From contig DJOI01000073.1 of NCBI GenBank assembly GCA_002439605.1, positions 15,021 through 35,093 of the forward strand: a DNA stretch of 20,073 nucleotides, written 5' to 3'. The translations under genes and the position numbers were made by a program. The DNA comes from Candidatus Segatella mututuai (GTDB lineage Bacteria; Bacteroidota; Bacteroidia; Bacteroidales; Bacteroidaceae). How positions within the stretch are numbered: position 1 is the stretch's first letter; each line of letters starts with the position of its first letter. Positions 1-8,424 of the stretch are shown here, piece after piece. Under the pieces are notes generated by a model. The model ran no database searches, had not been told where the DNA came from, and saw nothing but the letters and a program-made list of their open reading frames with translations.

Positions 1-78
1 CTGCTTCCCGACCGGGATGAAGAAAGAAACAGCGTCGGCGGCTGCTTCCGACTTTCCAAGAAATATAATATTATCTAA
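1..78 (+). CDS. possible 3' end of an upstream gene
   Basis: Frame 1 is open from the first base to a TAA at 76-78, giving 25 residues that end in KKYNII. The first 60 bases are GC-rich like the coding DNA around them, and the sequence turns AT-rich just after the stop, which suits the end of a gene running in from the left. The fragment is too short to recognise, and frame 2 is also open here, so this is only a suggestion. Confidence 0.25.
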   Translation: MLPDRDEERNSVGGCFRLSKKYNII

Positions 79-93
79 AAAAAAACTGCAAAC

Positions 94-125
94 TTCGCTC
101 CTTTCTCCCCTTTTTAGTATCTTTG
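94..125 (+). promoter_or_regulatory. Bacteroidetes-type promoter for the DUF2723 operon
   Basis: TATCTTTG at 118-125 matches the TAnnTTTG -7 box exactly. A weak -33 element (TTCG, 94-97) lies 20 bp upstream. Transcription would start near 132 and leave a leader of about 60 nt before the ATG at 191. The position also argues against translation starting at the ATG at 17, which lies upstream of the promoter. Confidence 0.7.
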
Positions 126-190
126 CATCGACTTATGCCCTGTGGCATCATAGAGAAAGAATAATCATACATTTAAGTTTTAGAACAATA

Positions 191-3100
191 ATGAAACAGT
201 ACAAATTGGTGGACAACATCCTCGGATGGGTCGCTTTCCTCATTGCGGCTTTCGTCTATTGCTCCACAATTGAGCCGACAGCCAGTTTCTGGGACTGTCC
301 AGAGTTTATCACAACTGCCTACAAGCAGGAAATCGGTCACCCACCCGGGGCACCTTTCTTCATGCTCATGGGTAACTTATTCACCCATTTCGCCAGCGAC
401 ACGACACAGGTCGCTAAAATGGTGAACACCATGAGCGCCCTGCTGAGTGCCGTCTGCATCATGTTCCTCTTCTGGACCATCACCCACCTGGCGCGCAAAC
501 TCATCATCGGCGACTGGAAAGAGATGACCACCGCCAAGATGATAGGCATCGAGGCTTCGGGCATGGTGGGAGCGCTCATCTATACCTTCAGCGACACCTT
601 CTGGTTCTCGGCAGTAGAGGGCGAGGTGTATGCCTTCTCATCCGCCTTCACCGCCGTGGTTTTCTGGCTCATCCTGAAGTGGGAAGACCATGCCGACGAG
701 CCCCACAGCGACCGATGGCTGGTGCTCATCGCCTACATGACGGGCCTCAGCATCGGCGTGCACCTGCTCAACCTGCTCTGCATCCCAGCCATCGTATTGG
801 TGTATTACTACAGGAAGGTTCCACACGCCAACCTCAAGGGTTCGCTCTTGGCGCTGTGCGTGTCATTCCTGGTGGTCGTGGCCGTGCTGTATGGTGTGGT
901 GCCAGGCATCATCACCGTGGGCGGATGGTTCGAGCTGTTCTTCGTCAACACCTTAGGATGCCCATTCAACACGGGCGAGATTGTATATATCGTCTGCCTC
1001 GTCGCCTCGGTCATCTGGGGCATCTACGAGACTTACAACGCCTCCGAGAAGAACGAGAAGCGGCAGAACATCGCCTTCGTCTTAGGCTTCGGCATGCTCG
1101 GCGTCCCCTTCTACGGATATGGATGGAGCGCAGCCTTCACGGGCATCGTGGTGCTTATCGTGCTGTGGTTCATACTGGGCTACAAGCGCAAGAAAGAGGT
1201 AGCGGCAAATGGCGACGAGCCCGTCGGGATTGCCAAGAAAAGAATGCAAGTAGTACCCCTCATCTCAGCCCGCGTAAAGAACACAGCCCTGCTGTGCATG
1301 CTGATGCTGATGATCGGCTATTCGAGCTATGCGCTCATCGTGATTCGCTCGGCAGCCAACCCTCCCATGGACCAGAACTCGCCCGAGGACATCTTTACCC
1401 TTGGCAACTATCTGAGCCGCGACCAGTATGGCGACCGTCCCTTGTTCTACGGACAGGCCTACACCTCACAGGTGGCCCTCGAGGTAGACGGCGACATGTG
1501 CAAACCGGTCATGACCGAGGGAGCTCCCGTATACCAGCGCAAGGAGAAAGCCACCAAGGACGAGAAAGACTCATACTTCGTGGTGAACCACAAGAACAAA
1601 TACAAGTATGCGCAGAACATGCTCTTCCCCCGCATGTATGACGCCGCCCATGCACAGGCATACGAAGACTGGATGGGTGGTGTCGACGGAACCGAAGTGC
1701 CTTACGACCGCTGCGGCGAGAACATCACGGTTAAAGTCCCGACACAGTGGGAAAACATACGCTTCTTCCTATCCTACCAATGGAACTTCATGTACTGGCG
1801 CTACTTTATGTGGAACTTCGCCGGACGTCAGAACGACATCCAGGGCAACGGAGAGCCGGAGCATGGCAACTGGATCTCGGGCATTCCATTCATCGACAAC
1901 GCCAGACTGGGAGACCAAAGCAAATTGCCAGACGACTTGAAGCAGAACAAGGGTCATAACGTGTTCTACTGCATGCCTTTGATTCTCGGACTCATCGGTC
2001 TCTTCTGGCAGGCATGGTACACCCGCAAGCGCAAGGTGGTCAAGAACGGCAAGGAGCAAGAGGTGGTTCTGCCCATCGGCATCCAGCAGTTCTGGGTGGT
2101 GTTCTTCCTGTTCTTCATGACTGGTCTCGCCATCGTCATCTATCTGAACCAGACTCCCATGCAGCCTCGTGAGCGCGACTACGCATACGCTGGCTCGTTC
2201 TATGCCTACGCCATCTGGTGTGGCTTGGGTGTATTGGCCATCCTCGACATGCTGAAGAAGCACGCCAAGGTAAGTGGCACGGCCGTGGCAGCCATCGTGG
2301 CAGTCATCGCGCTCCTCGTACCTATACAAATGGCCTCGCAGACGTGGGACGACCACGACCGCAGCAACCGTTACACCTGCCGAGACTTCGGACAGAACTA
2401 CCTGATGTCGCTCCAGGAGAAGGGCAACCCGATTATCTTCACTAACGGAGACAACGACACCTTCCCGCTGTGGTACAACCAGGAGGTGGAAGGCGTAGGC
2501 ACAGATGCACGAGTTTGCAACCTGAGCTATCTGCAAACCGACTGGTACATCGACCAGATGAAACGTCCTGCATACGACTCACCTTCCGTTCCCATCACCT
2601 GGCCACGACTCGACTTCTGCTCTGGAACCAACGAGTATGTATCAGTGGAGCCCGAGGCAAAGCAGCAAGTTCTCGACTTCTACAAACAGGACCCCGAAAC
2701 AGCCAAGAAGCAGTTTGGCGACAACCCCTTCGAGCTGAAGAATGTGCTGAAGTACTGGGTGCGCAGCAAGAACCCCGACATGCACATCATCCCTACCGAC
2801 ACGCTCTACCTCACCATCGACAAGAAGGCCGTGAAACAGAGCGGCATGATGATGGCAGCCGACAGCATACCCGACAAGATGGTTATCTCGCTGGCAGGAA
2901 AGCGCGCTCTCTACAAGGGCGACCTCATGATGCTCGAAATGCTGGCACAATGCAACTGGAAGCGGCCGCTCTACGTGGCGCTCACCGTAGGGCAGGAGAA
3001 CTACATGAACTTGGGCGACAACTTCGTGCAGGAAGGTCTTGTCAACCGCATCACACCTTTCACCACCAACAAGCCCGGTGCGAAGAACTTTGATACGGAG

Positions 3101-3622
3101 AAGACATACCACAACATCATGACCCGATTCAAGTTCGGCAACTTGAAGCAGAAAGGCCTGTATGTGGACGAAACCACCATGCGCATGTGCTACACCCATC
3201 GCCGACTGCTGGCCCAGACGGCATTGGCGCTCATCGCAGAGCACAAAAACAAGAAAGCCATCGACATACTGAAGAAAGCCGATGTAGAGATACCTTCCTA
3301 CAATGTCCCCATCGACTATATGAGCGGTGGCCTCGACATGGCACGCGGATGGCTCCTTACCGGACAAAAGGCCAAGGGCGAGGAATATCTCAAGAAGGTA
3401 TGGACCAACGCCACACAATACCTCAACTACTACCTCTCGCTCAACGCCGACCGATTCGCACAGGCCCAGAGCGACTGCATACGCCAAGTCATGATTATGC
3501 AGAGCGCAGTCGAGGTGGCAGGCATGGTAAGTCCGAAACTGGAGGCACAGTACACCAAGCAACTCAATGCCCTCTACACGCTCTATCACGGTCGGGGAGG
3601 ACGCATGCCAGAAGGTTACTAA
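191..3622 (+). CDS. DUF2723 / TMEM260-like membrane protein (putative protein O-mannosyltransferase family)
   Basis: A 1143-residue polytopic membrane protein. The N-terminal part fits the DUF2723 (TMEM260-like) family: a first membrane helix at about residues 10-25, then an acidic motif with WDCPEF at 34-39 (D35, E38) and GHPPGAP at 49-55, the arrangement expected of GT-C type glycosyltransferases that use lipid-linked sugars. Many hydrophobic segments follow up to about residue 780. The C-terminal 350 residues or so are soluble and end in helical, TPR-like sequence. The family includes human TMEM260, an O-mannosyltransferase; transfer of a sugar to exported proteins or glycans is inferred here, not shown. 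The frame is open back to 17, but the ATG at 191 is chosen because the promoter lies at 94-125 and the residues between are not membrane-protein-like. The next gene, a polysaccharide deacetylase, lies 83 bp downstream on the same strand. Family assignment is confident; substrate is unknown. Confidence 0.85.
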   Translation: MKQYKLVDNILGWVAFLIAAFVYCSTIEPTASFWDCPEFITTAYKQEIGHPPGAPFFMLMGNLFTHFASDTTQVAKMVNTMSALLSAVCIMFLFWTITHLARKLIIGDWKEMTTAKMIGIEASGMVGALIYTFSDTFWFSAVEGEVYAFSSAFTAVVFWLILKWEDHADEPHSDRWLVLIAYMTGLSIGVHLLNLLCIPAIVLVYYYRKVPHANLKGSLLALCVSFLVVVAVLYGVVPGIITVGGWFELFFVNTLGCPFNTGEIVYIVCLVASVIWGIYETYNASEKNEKRQNIAFVLGFGMLGVPFYGYGWSAAFTGIVVLIVLWFILGYKRKKEVAANGDEPVGIAKKRMQVVPLISARVKNTALLCMLMLMIGYSSYALIVIRSAANPPMDQNSPEDIFTLGNYLSRDQYGDRPLFYGQAYTSQVALEVDGDMCKPVMTEGAPVYQRKEKATKDEKDSYFVVNHKNKYKYAQNMLFPRMYDAAHAQAYEDWMGGVDGTEVPYDRCGENITVKVPTQWENIRFFLSYQWNFMYWRYFMWNFAGRQNDIQGNGEPEHGNWISGIPFIDNARLGDQSKLPDDLKQNKGHNVFYCMPLILGLIGLFWQAWYTRKRKVVKNGKEQEVVLPIGIQQFWVVFFLFFMTGLAIVIYLNQTPMQPRERDYAYAGSFYAYAIWCGLGVLAILDMLKKHAKVSGTAVAAIVAVIALLVPIQMASQTWDDHDRSNRYTCRDFGQNYLMSLQEKGNPIIFTNGDNDTFPLWYNQEVEGVGTDARVCNLSYLQTDWYIDQMKRPAYDSPSVPITWPRLDFCSGTNEYVSVEPEAKQQVLDFYKQDPETAKKQFGDNPFELKNVLKYWVRSKNPDMHIIPTDTLYLTIDKKAVKQSGMMMAADSIPDKMVISLAGKRALYKGDLMMLEMLAQCNWKRPLYVALTVGQENYMNLGDNFVQEGLVNRITPFTTNKPGAKNFDTEKTYHNIMTRFKFGNLKQKGLYVDETTMRMCYTHRRLLAQTALALIAEHKNKKAIDILKKADVEIPSYNVPIDYMSGGLDMARGWLLTGQKAKGEEYLKKVWTNATQYLNYYLSLNADRFAQAQSDCIRQVMIMQSAVEVAGMVSPKLEAQYTKQLNALYTLYHGRGGRMPEGY

Positions 3623-3638
3623 GCCGCTTAACAAGTTT

Positions 3639-3665
3639 TTTTGGGGGGAGCAAATCCCCCCAAAA
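3639..3665. repeat. perfect 11-bp hairpin between DUF2723 and deacetylase genes
   Basis: TTTTGGGGGGA (3639-3649) and TCCCCCCAAAA (3655-3665) are perfect reverse complements around the loop GCAAA. The T-run precedes the stem on each strand, so neither direction shows the usual stem followed by a U-tract. It may weaken read-through, stabilise an mRNA end, or act as a processing site between two genes that otherwise look co-transcribed. Confidence 0.7.
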
Positions 3666-3705
3666 CATATTGCATAAATAAAGAAGATAAACAAATCTGT
3701 AGTCC

Positions 3706-4317
3706 ATGTTCATTGAGCAACCAGCCAAATGGCTGAGATGGCTGTATCCGAAGGCTATCTGGAGAATGAACCCGAAAGAACACTCTGTCTACCTGACGTT
3801 CGACGACGGACCCATTCCAGAGTCTACTCCCTTCATCCTCGACACACTGAGAAAATACAACATCAAGGCGACCTTCTTCATGGTGGGCGAAAACGTGTTG
3901 CGCCATCATGACCTCTACAATCAGATTGTGGCAGAGGGACATCAGATAGGCAACCACACGTTCAACCACATCGGAGCCTTCAAGCATCGTGTCATCTCAT
4001 ACGTGCTCAACACCAACAAGGCCAACGACATCATACACGCCCACCTATTCCGTCCACCACACGGATGGATGAGACCCAGCGAATACTGGTGGTTGCACCG
4101 TACCTACGAGGTCATCATGTGGGATGTGGTAACGCGCGACTACTCTAAGTGGCTGACGGCGGAAGACGTGGTTAATAATGTGAAAAAGTATGCTCGCAAC
4201 GGGAGCATCATCACCTTCCACGACTCGCTGAAAAGCATAGAAAAGCTGAAGACAGCCCTGCCGCAGGCAATAGAATGGCTCCTGGAAGAAGGCTACGAAT
4301 TCAAGATATTCAAATGA
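3706..4317 (+). CDS. polysaccharide deacetylase family protein (NodB homology domain, CE4)
   Basis: A 203-residue protein made almost wholly of one NodB domain, which removes acetyl (or related acyl) groups from sugars using a metal ion. Visible motifs are TFDDGP (31-36; D33 likely base, D34 metal ligand), HTFNH (84-88; two metal-binding histidines), RPPHG (116-120), WDV (139-141) and the closing FHDS (171-174; H172). All catalytic motifs are present, so the enzyme should be active. No clear signal peptide or membrane helix is seen, so where it works is uncertain. The start at 3706 gives the normal short lead-in to TFDDGP. Its stop overlaps the start of the next gene (ATGATGA), suggesting translational coupling. 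The substrate cannot be read from the sequence; a glycan linked to the neighbouring DUF2723 protein is one possibility. Confidence 0.9.
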   Translation: MFIEQPAKWLRWLYPKAIWRMNPKEHSVYLTFDDGPIPESTPFILDTLRKYNIKATFFMVGENVLRHHDLYNQIVAEGHQIGNHTFNHIGAFKHRVISYVLNTNKANDIIHAHLFRPPHGWMRPSEYWWLHRTYEVIMWDVVTRDYSKWLTAEDVVNNVKKYARNGSIITFHDSLKSIEKLKTALPQAIEWLLEEGYEFKIFK

Positions 4318-5060
4318 TGAAGAAAAGAATGAACAGCTATCAGGCTGTGGCAAGTTTCGTGAGAGGTTTCTTCGAGGCTTACGCACGTGGAGTCATCGAT
4401 GCCAACATAGAGGAAAACGACTTGCAGAAGAAGAACGACCCAAAGGAAATCAAGCAGATGATGCTGGAGCACTATGGCGAGATAAGCCAACACTTCTTCG
4501 ACATCATGTTCCCCACCCTCGTGCGCCTCAACTACAAGACGGCAGAAGAGGCCAACGAACGCATGCAGCAGAACTTCGACAGCATGAAAAAAGCTGACCC
4601 CAACTTCGAGCCTACCATGCTCGACTACCTGCGCATAGCCTGCAAGAGCCCACAACTGTACAAGGCAATGGAGGCTGAATACAAACGCAACTTCACCTGG
4701 CTTCTGCAAGGCAAGTTCACTACTCTCGAGGAGCATGTACGCGACTATACCCACGGCATCCTCATCAGTCTGGCCGACGAGCCCATGGCAATCCACCTGT
4801 TGGTGAGAATCATCGTGAAGGCTTATGCCGCTGGTCTGAAATGTGGAAGCAAGGAAGGTAAACGACCTCAGCTGCGCATGCCTACCATACACGGCATGCT
4901 GCTCAACAATGTAAACATACTGCTCAACGAGGCTCCGCTGAAAAACAGCTGTGAAGACCCTGTGGCACTCTTCAAGGAGGCATGCAAGGAGGAAGAGGTA
5001 AACATCAATGTACTCTTCAACACACTAAACGATACGATGAAGGAATTGGCGGAAGAATAA
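4314..5060 (+). CDS. unrecognised helical protein, coupled to the deacetylase
   Basis: A protein of about 248 residues that I do not recognise. It has no signal peptide or membrane segment, is rich in Glu, Lys, Met and Leu, and looks almost entirely alpha-helical, so it is probably cytoplasmic. Two regions stand out: an early stretch with FVRGFFEAYARG, and a central one with DYLRIACKSPQLYKAMEAEY; cysteines are few. Candidate starts are ATG 4314 (overlapping the deacetylase stop), 4317 and 4329; the overlap favours 4314 or 4317. It is the last gene of the rightward unit, followed at once by a strong terminator, so its expression is tied to the deacetylase and probably to the DUF2723 protein. 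Base use matches its neighbours and the frame is intact. It is real by context, but its function is unknown. Confidence 0.8.
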   Translation: MMKKRMNSYQAVASFVRGFFEAYARGVIDANIEENDLQKKNDPKEIKQMMLEHYGEISQHFFDIMFPTLVRLNYKTAEEANERMQQNFDSMKKADPNFEPTMLDYLRIACKSPQLYKAMEAEYKRNFTWLLQGKFTTLEEHVRDYTHGILISLADEPMAIHLLVRIIVKAYAAGLKCGSKEGKRPQLRMPTIHGMLLNNVNILLNEAPLKNSCEDPVALFKEACKEEEVNINVLFNTLNDTMKELAEE

Positions 5061-5061
5061 A

Positions 5062-5102
5062 TGAAAAAGCGATTGCCTAAGCTTAGGACAATCGCTTTTT
5101 CA
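5062..5102. terminator. bidirectional intrinsic terminator
   Basis: A 14-bp perfect outer stem (5062-5075 with 5089-5102, from TGAAAAAGCGATTG) encloses the palindrome CCTAAGCTTAGG (5076-5087), with one bulged A at 5088. A-run and T-run flank it symmetrically, so it should end transcripts from both sides. It sits between the convergent ends of the rightward operon and glmM. Confidence 0.93.
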
Positions 5103-5123
5103 TTTTATAATAATCATTTTTAT

Positions 5124-6515
5124 TTACTGCATGTCATACACCACCTGCATCAGTTTCTTGCCGAGCTCATCGGCCTGCTCCATGGTTGAAGCCTCGCTAT
5201 ACACGCGGATGATGGGTTCCGTGTTGCTCTTGCGCAGATGCACCCACTTGTCTGGAAAATCAAGCTTCACACCATCAATGTCAGTAACATGCACGTCTTT
5301 CTCATTGCCGTACATATCCTTTACCTTCGCAAGGATGGCATCCACATCTGTGGATGGAGTCAAGTCGATGCGGTTCTTTGCGATGAAATAGTTGGGGAAG
5401 GTAGCACGAAGCTCGCTTACCGTACAGCCCTTATGCGCCAAACTGCTCAAGAAGAGGGAGATTCCTACGAGGGCATCACGACCATAATGGCTCTCGGGAT
5501 AGATGACTCCACCATTTCCCTCGCCTCCTATCACTGCGTGTACTTCCTTCATCTTAGTGGTGACATTCACCTCGCCCACGGCTGCTGCCGTATACTTGCC
5601 ACCATGTTTCTCGGTTACATCACGGAGCGCACGGGTAGAAGACAAATTGCTGACGGTATTGCCTGGAGTATGACTCAACACATAATCGGCCACGCTCACC
5701 AAGGTATATTCCTCGCCGAACATCTTTCCATCCTCGCAGATGAATGCCAAGCGATCCACATCGGGATCTACCACGATGCCCAAATCATATCCACCCTTCT
5801 TCAGTTCGTCCATGATGCCACCGAGGTTCTTCTCCAAAGGCTCTGGATTGTGAGCGAAATCACCATTAGCCTGTCCATTGAGGAAGGTGTACTCCACGCC
5901 TAATGCATCGAGCAACTCTGGGAGGATGATGCCACCCACGGAGTTGATAGAATCCACGCAAACCTTGAAATGAGCGTTCTTGATAGCATCAACATCCACC
6001 AACTTCAAAGCCAAAACGGAGTCGATGTGGCGCTTGTTGAAGGTGTTATCCTCTGTATATTTGCCGAGATGGTCAACATCTGCGTATTCGAAATCTTCCT
6101 TGTCTGCGATGGCCAACACCTCGTTGCCATTGTCCTTGGTAAGAAACTCACCTTTCTCGTTCAAGAGTTTGAGGGCGTTCCACTGACGTGGGTTATGAGA
6201 GGCCGTGATGATAATACCACCAGCTGCCCCACTCATGATCACAGCAAGCTCGGTAGTAGGAGTAGTAGCCAAACCAATGTTGAGAACATCGTAGCCCATG
6301 CCCATCAAGGTTCCACACACCACATTTTTAACCATCTCTCCAGAGATGCGGGCATCGCGCCCCACTACGATTGTATTGCTTGAAGACTGTCCGCTACGAC
6401 GGATGAAGGTAGCATAAGCAGAAGTAAACTTGACGATATCGAGCGGATTAAGAGTATCGCCCGCTGGTCCGCCTATGGTTCCGCGAATACCAGAAATAGA
6501 TTTGATTAGAGTCAT
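5124..6515 (-). CDS. glmM: phosphoglucosamine mutase
   Basis: A cytoplasmic enzyme of 463 residues from the alpha-D-phosphohexomutase family, expected to turn glucosamine-6-phosphate into glucosamine-1-phosphate on the way to UDP-GlcNAc for peptidoglycan and lipid A. All four active-site elements are visible: the phosphoserine loop TASHNP (104-109; S106), the metal-binding loop DPDVDR (250-255), the sugar-binding loop GEGNGG (331-336) and the phosphate-binding RKSNTEP (428-434). Length is normal for the family. A broader phosphomannomutase or phosphoglucomutase role cannot be ruled out from sequence alone. It follows a DUF4827-type lipoprotein gene after 51 bp with no promoter seen in between, so the two are probably co-transcribed. 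It ends at the shared two-way terminator. Confidence 0.9.
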   Translation of the reverse strand: MTLIKSISGIRGTIGGPAGDTLNPLDIVKFTSAYATFIRRSGQSSSNTIVVGRDARISGEMVKNVVCGTLMGMGYDVLNIGLATTPTTELAVIMSGAAGGIIITASHNPRQWNALKLLNEKGEFLTKDNGNEVLAIADKEDFEYADVDHLGKYTEDNTFNKRHIDSVLALKLVDVDAIKNAHFKVCVDSINSVGGIILPELLDALGVEYTFLNGQANGDFAHNPEPLEKNLGGIMDELKKGGYDLGIVVDPDVDRLAFICEDGKMFGEEYTLVSVADYVLSHTPGNTVSNLSSTRALRDVTEKHGGKYTAAAVGEVNVTTKMKEVHAVIGGEGNGGVIYPESHYGRDALVGISLFLSSLAHKGCTVSELRATFPNYFIAKNRIDLTPSTDVDAILAKVKDMYGNEKDVHVTDIDGVKLDFPDKWVHLRKSNTEPIIRVYSEASTMEQADELGKKLMQVVYDMQ

Positions 6516-6566
6516 GATTTTCTATTAAGTCGTAAATGCTTGATGAATGTTCGAACAAAAAAACAC

Positions 6567-7283
6567 TTAGCGCGAGGCCTGGAAGCGGAGGTCATACAGG
6601 CAGGCGTACACACTCGCCGAGGCTGAAGTGGTGCCGTAAGTATGGGGTACCAACAAGCGTACGTGCGCCAACTCGTCGTCGGCAGTAACGAGACGGCCTA
6701 CCTTAATCCAAGAGAAAGGAATCAACCATCCAGACGGAACCGTTGCGCTCACGGTGCCATAAGAAGAGGAATTGTAGGTCCTTGCCAAGAGACTATAGTT
6801 AGTATCAACAAAAGAACCAGAGAAGGTTCCTGATGTATTCTCAACACGTATCTCGTCTGTATAAACAGCCATGCTCGGGACATCGTTGGTCAGCGTGATG
6901 GCATCGTCACAAATCTTGGCTCTGTTGGCAAGACAATACTCTGTGAACCGGCATAACACGTTCTTAGTTTCTCCCTTTCCTATATAGTCGCCACAACCAT
7001 CGTTGATAACCTGCATATAGATGCCGTTGCTCTCGAAGAGCACATATTCGTTGTTGTCGGGGGCGGTATCTGTCAACTTAATGGTTTTGTCACCAGCCTT
7101 ACGAGCCTCGAAGCGTCTTTCAAACTCGGTCTCGCTGATGACTTTGACTTTCTCATTGCGCAAGAATGCATCGATTGAGTCCAATTCTCGGTCGCGCTGG
7201 TCAGCGTATGTCTCATTATGGTCACAAGCGGCAAATGTAATCAAAGCCGCAACAGCTATCATTGCTAATAATAGTTTCTTCAT
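6567..7283 (-). CDS. DUF4827-type lipoprotein
   Basis: A 238-residue exported lipoprotein. It opens with MKKLLL, a hydrophobic stretch and the lipobox FAAC, with C20 as the lipidated cysteine. The rest fits the DUF4827 family of Bacteroidales: a charged early segment (RDRELDSIDAFLRNEK), then a mixed region with ESNGIYMQVIND and, near the end, GWLIPFSWIKVGR and LLVPHTYGTT. The latter pattern resembles FKBP-like folds, so a chaperone-like role has been proposed for the family, but isomerase activity is not established and I do not claim it. The family is recognised from memory of sequence style. The gene has its own promoter, 34-64 bp upstream of the ATG, and glmM follows 51 bp downstream; the pairing may reflect shared envelope function or simple co-transcription. 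Confidence 0.75.
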   Translation of the reverse strand: MKKLLLAMIAVAALITFAACDHNETYADQRDRELDSIDAFLRNEKVKVISETEFERRFEARKAGDKTIKLTDTAPDNNEYVLFESNGIYMQVINDGCGDYIGKGETKNVLCRFTEYCLANRAKICDDAITLTNDVPSMAVYTDEIRVENTSGTFSGSFVDTNYSLLARTYNSSSYGTVSATVPSGWLIPFSWIKVGRLVTADDELAHVRLLVPHTYGTTSASASVYACLYDLRFQASR

Positions 7284-7316
7284 TCTTTAAGTTCGTAATT
7301 TTTATTCAATATGGCG

Positions 7317-7347
7317 CAAAGGTACAAAAAAAAAATAGGACTGCCAA
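7317..7347 (-). promoter_or_regulatory. promoter of the lipoprotein-glmM unit
   Basis: Read leftward, TACCTTTG (7324-7317) is an exact TAnnTTTG box. TTGG (7347-7344) lies 19 bp upstream as the -33 element. The start of transcription would fall near 7310, leaving a short leader to the ATG at 7283. The -33 element and spacer overlap the terminator of the upstream phosphoesterase gene. Confidence 0.8.
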
Positions 7348-7359
7348 TGTTGGCTGTCC
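7326..7359 (-). terminator. intrinsic terminator of the nucleotidyltransferase-phosphoesterase unit
   Basis: On the minus strand a 10-bp stem (GGACaGCCAA with TTGGCaGTCC, one A-A mismatch, loop CA) is followed by TA and ten T residues (7335-7326). It begins 30 bp after the phosphoesterase stop codon. The T-run forms most of the spacer of the next promoter. Confidence 0.88.
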
Positions 7360-7389
7360 CATTTTATTATTATTTATCACTTATCTGTC

Positions 7390-8424
7390 TCATTTCAACA
7401 AAGCTCCGAAGGCATTGATAGCTCGTTGGGCAATCTGCTCAGCCTCGGCCATGCAGCAAAACAACTTGCCTCCCGAAGCATTAAGATGGCCACCGCCATG
7501 GAAGAATCGCTCGGAAACCTTGTTGCAAGGAAAATCATCGACCGAACGAAGGCTCACCAATATCAAGTTGTCGTGCTCTGTGTCCTCGCGCAAGGAGATG
7601 GAGAGCTTATGCCCCTTGATGCGCAAGGGTTCGTTGACCAGACCTTCGAGGTCGCCCTTGACAAAATGGTAACGCTTCATATCCCGACGGGTGACACAAT
7701 AATAAGATGCATGGAAACCATCCACCACATGAAGCTTCTCGCTCATCAGATAGCCACGAAAGCGGATGGCAGAAAGGCTACTGGTATTGAATACATTGCG
7801 ATAAATCTTGTCCTTGTCGATGCCCTTGGTCAGCAACTGGCTGATGATGAAATAGATGGTAGGATCTGCGGAATTATAAGTAAAACCACCCGTATCGGTC
7901 ATCATGCCACAGTATACACAGGCCGCCCACTTGCGATCCATCTGCTCGAAACCACCCAACTGCCACACGATGCGAAACACCAACTCGCTGGTACTGCTCA
8001 TGTGGGGATGGGAAATCTGCAGGTCGACATCCATACTTGGTGACAGATGATGGTCTATCATCACCTTCTTGGCACGACAACCGGTAAGCACATCCTGCAT
8101 CTCGTCGAGGCGACCAGGACCACTGAAGTCAAGGCAGAACACCAAGTCGGCCTCATCGAAGGCTCGCTGTACCTCAGCGGGATGCTTGTCGTAACGCAGA
8201 ATGGTCTGACTTTCGGGCAGCCACTGCAAATAGTCGGGCATCATGTCGGGAATACATACCTGTGCCTGCTTGCCTTGAGAAATCAGAAAGTTGCGCCATC
8301 CCAAAGATGACCCGACGGCATCGCCATCGGGCGACTTATGACAACATATCACAATATGCCGAGAAGCCGCTATCATCTTCTGGAGGGTAGCGGCTTCTTG
8401 TGAACTCAATATGTTTACGTTCAT
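7390..8424 (-). CDS. DHH/DHHA1 phosphoesterase, NrnA-like (nano-RNase / pAp phosphatase)
   Basis: A cytoplasmic 344-residue protein with the two-domain plan of the DHH family. The N-terminal DHH domain carries HKSPDGDAVGSS (29-40; H29, D33, D35), the acidic end of LVFCLD (D99), DHH itself at 124-126 and a further metal ligand in MTDTGG (D177). The C-terminal DHHA1 domain carries the GGGH signature at 310-313. These are the metal and substrate residues of NrnA-type enzymes, which degrade very short RNAs or linear dinucleotides and dephosphorylate pAp. Which substrate dominates cannot be read from sequence; a role in cyclic-dinucleotide turnover is possible. Its ATG (8424) directly abuts the stop of the upstream nucleotidyltransferase gene (8425), so the two are co-transcribed. 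A clean terminator follows. Confidence 0.88.
   Translation of the reverse strand: MNVNILSSQEAATLQKMIAASRHIVICCHKSPDGDAVGSSLGWRNFLISQGKQAQVCIPDMMPDYLQWLPESQTILRYDKHPAEVQRAFDEADLVFCLDFSGPGRLDEMQDVLTGCRAKKVMIDHHLSPSMDVDLQISHPHMSSTSELVFRIVWQLGGFEQMDRKWAACVYCGMMTDTGGFTYNSADPTIYFIISQLLTKGIDKDKIYRNVFNTSSLSAIRFRGYLMSEKLHVVDGFHASYYCVTRRDMKRYHFVKGDLEGLVNEPLRIKGHKLSISLREDTEHDNLILVSLRSVDDFPCNKVSERFFHGGGHLNASGGKLFCCMAEAEQIAQRAINAFGALLK

Noticed and set aside
17..190. N-terminal extension of the DUF2723 protein from an ATG at 17
   Set aside because: It lies upstream of an exact TAnnTTTG promoter box at 118-125 and adds sequence unlike the family's N-terminus.
679..1641. 320-codon overlapping frame within the DUF2723 gene
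   Set aside because: The translation is Arg/His/Pro-rich, typical of an out-of-frame reading of GC-rich coding DNA.
2642..3694. 350-codon open frame on the minus strand opposite the DUF2723 gene
   Set aside because: Its translation is rich in Val, His, Cys and Leu with no family pattern, and it lies antisense to a well-supported gene. It is a by-product of codon bias.
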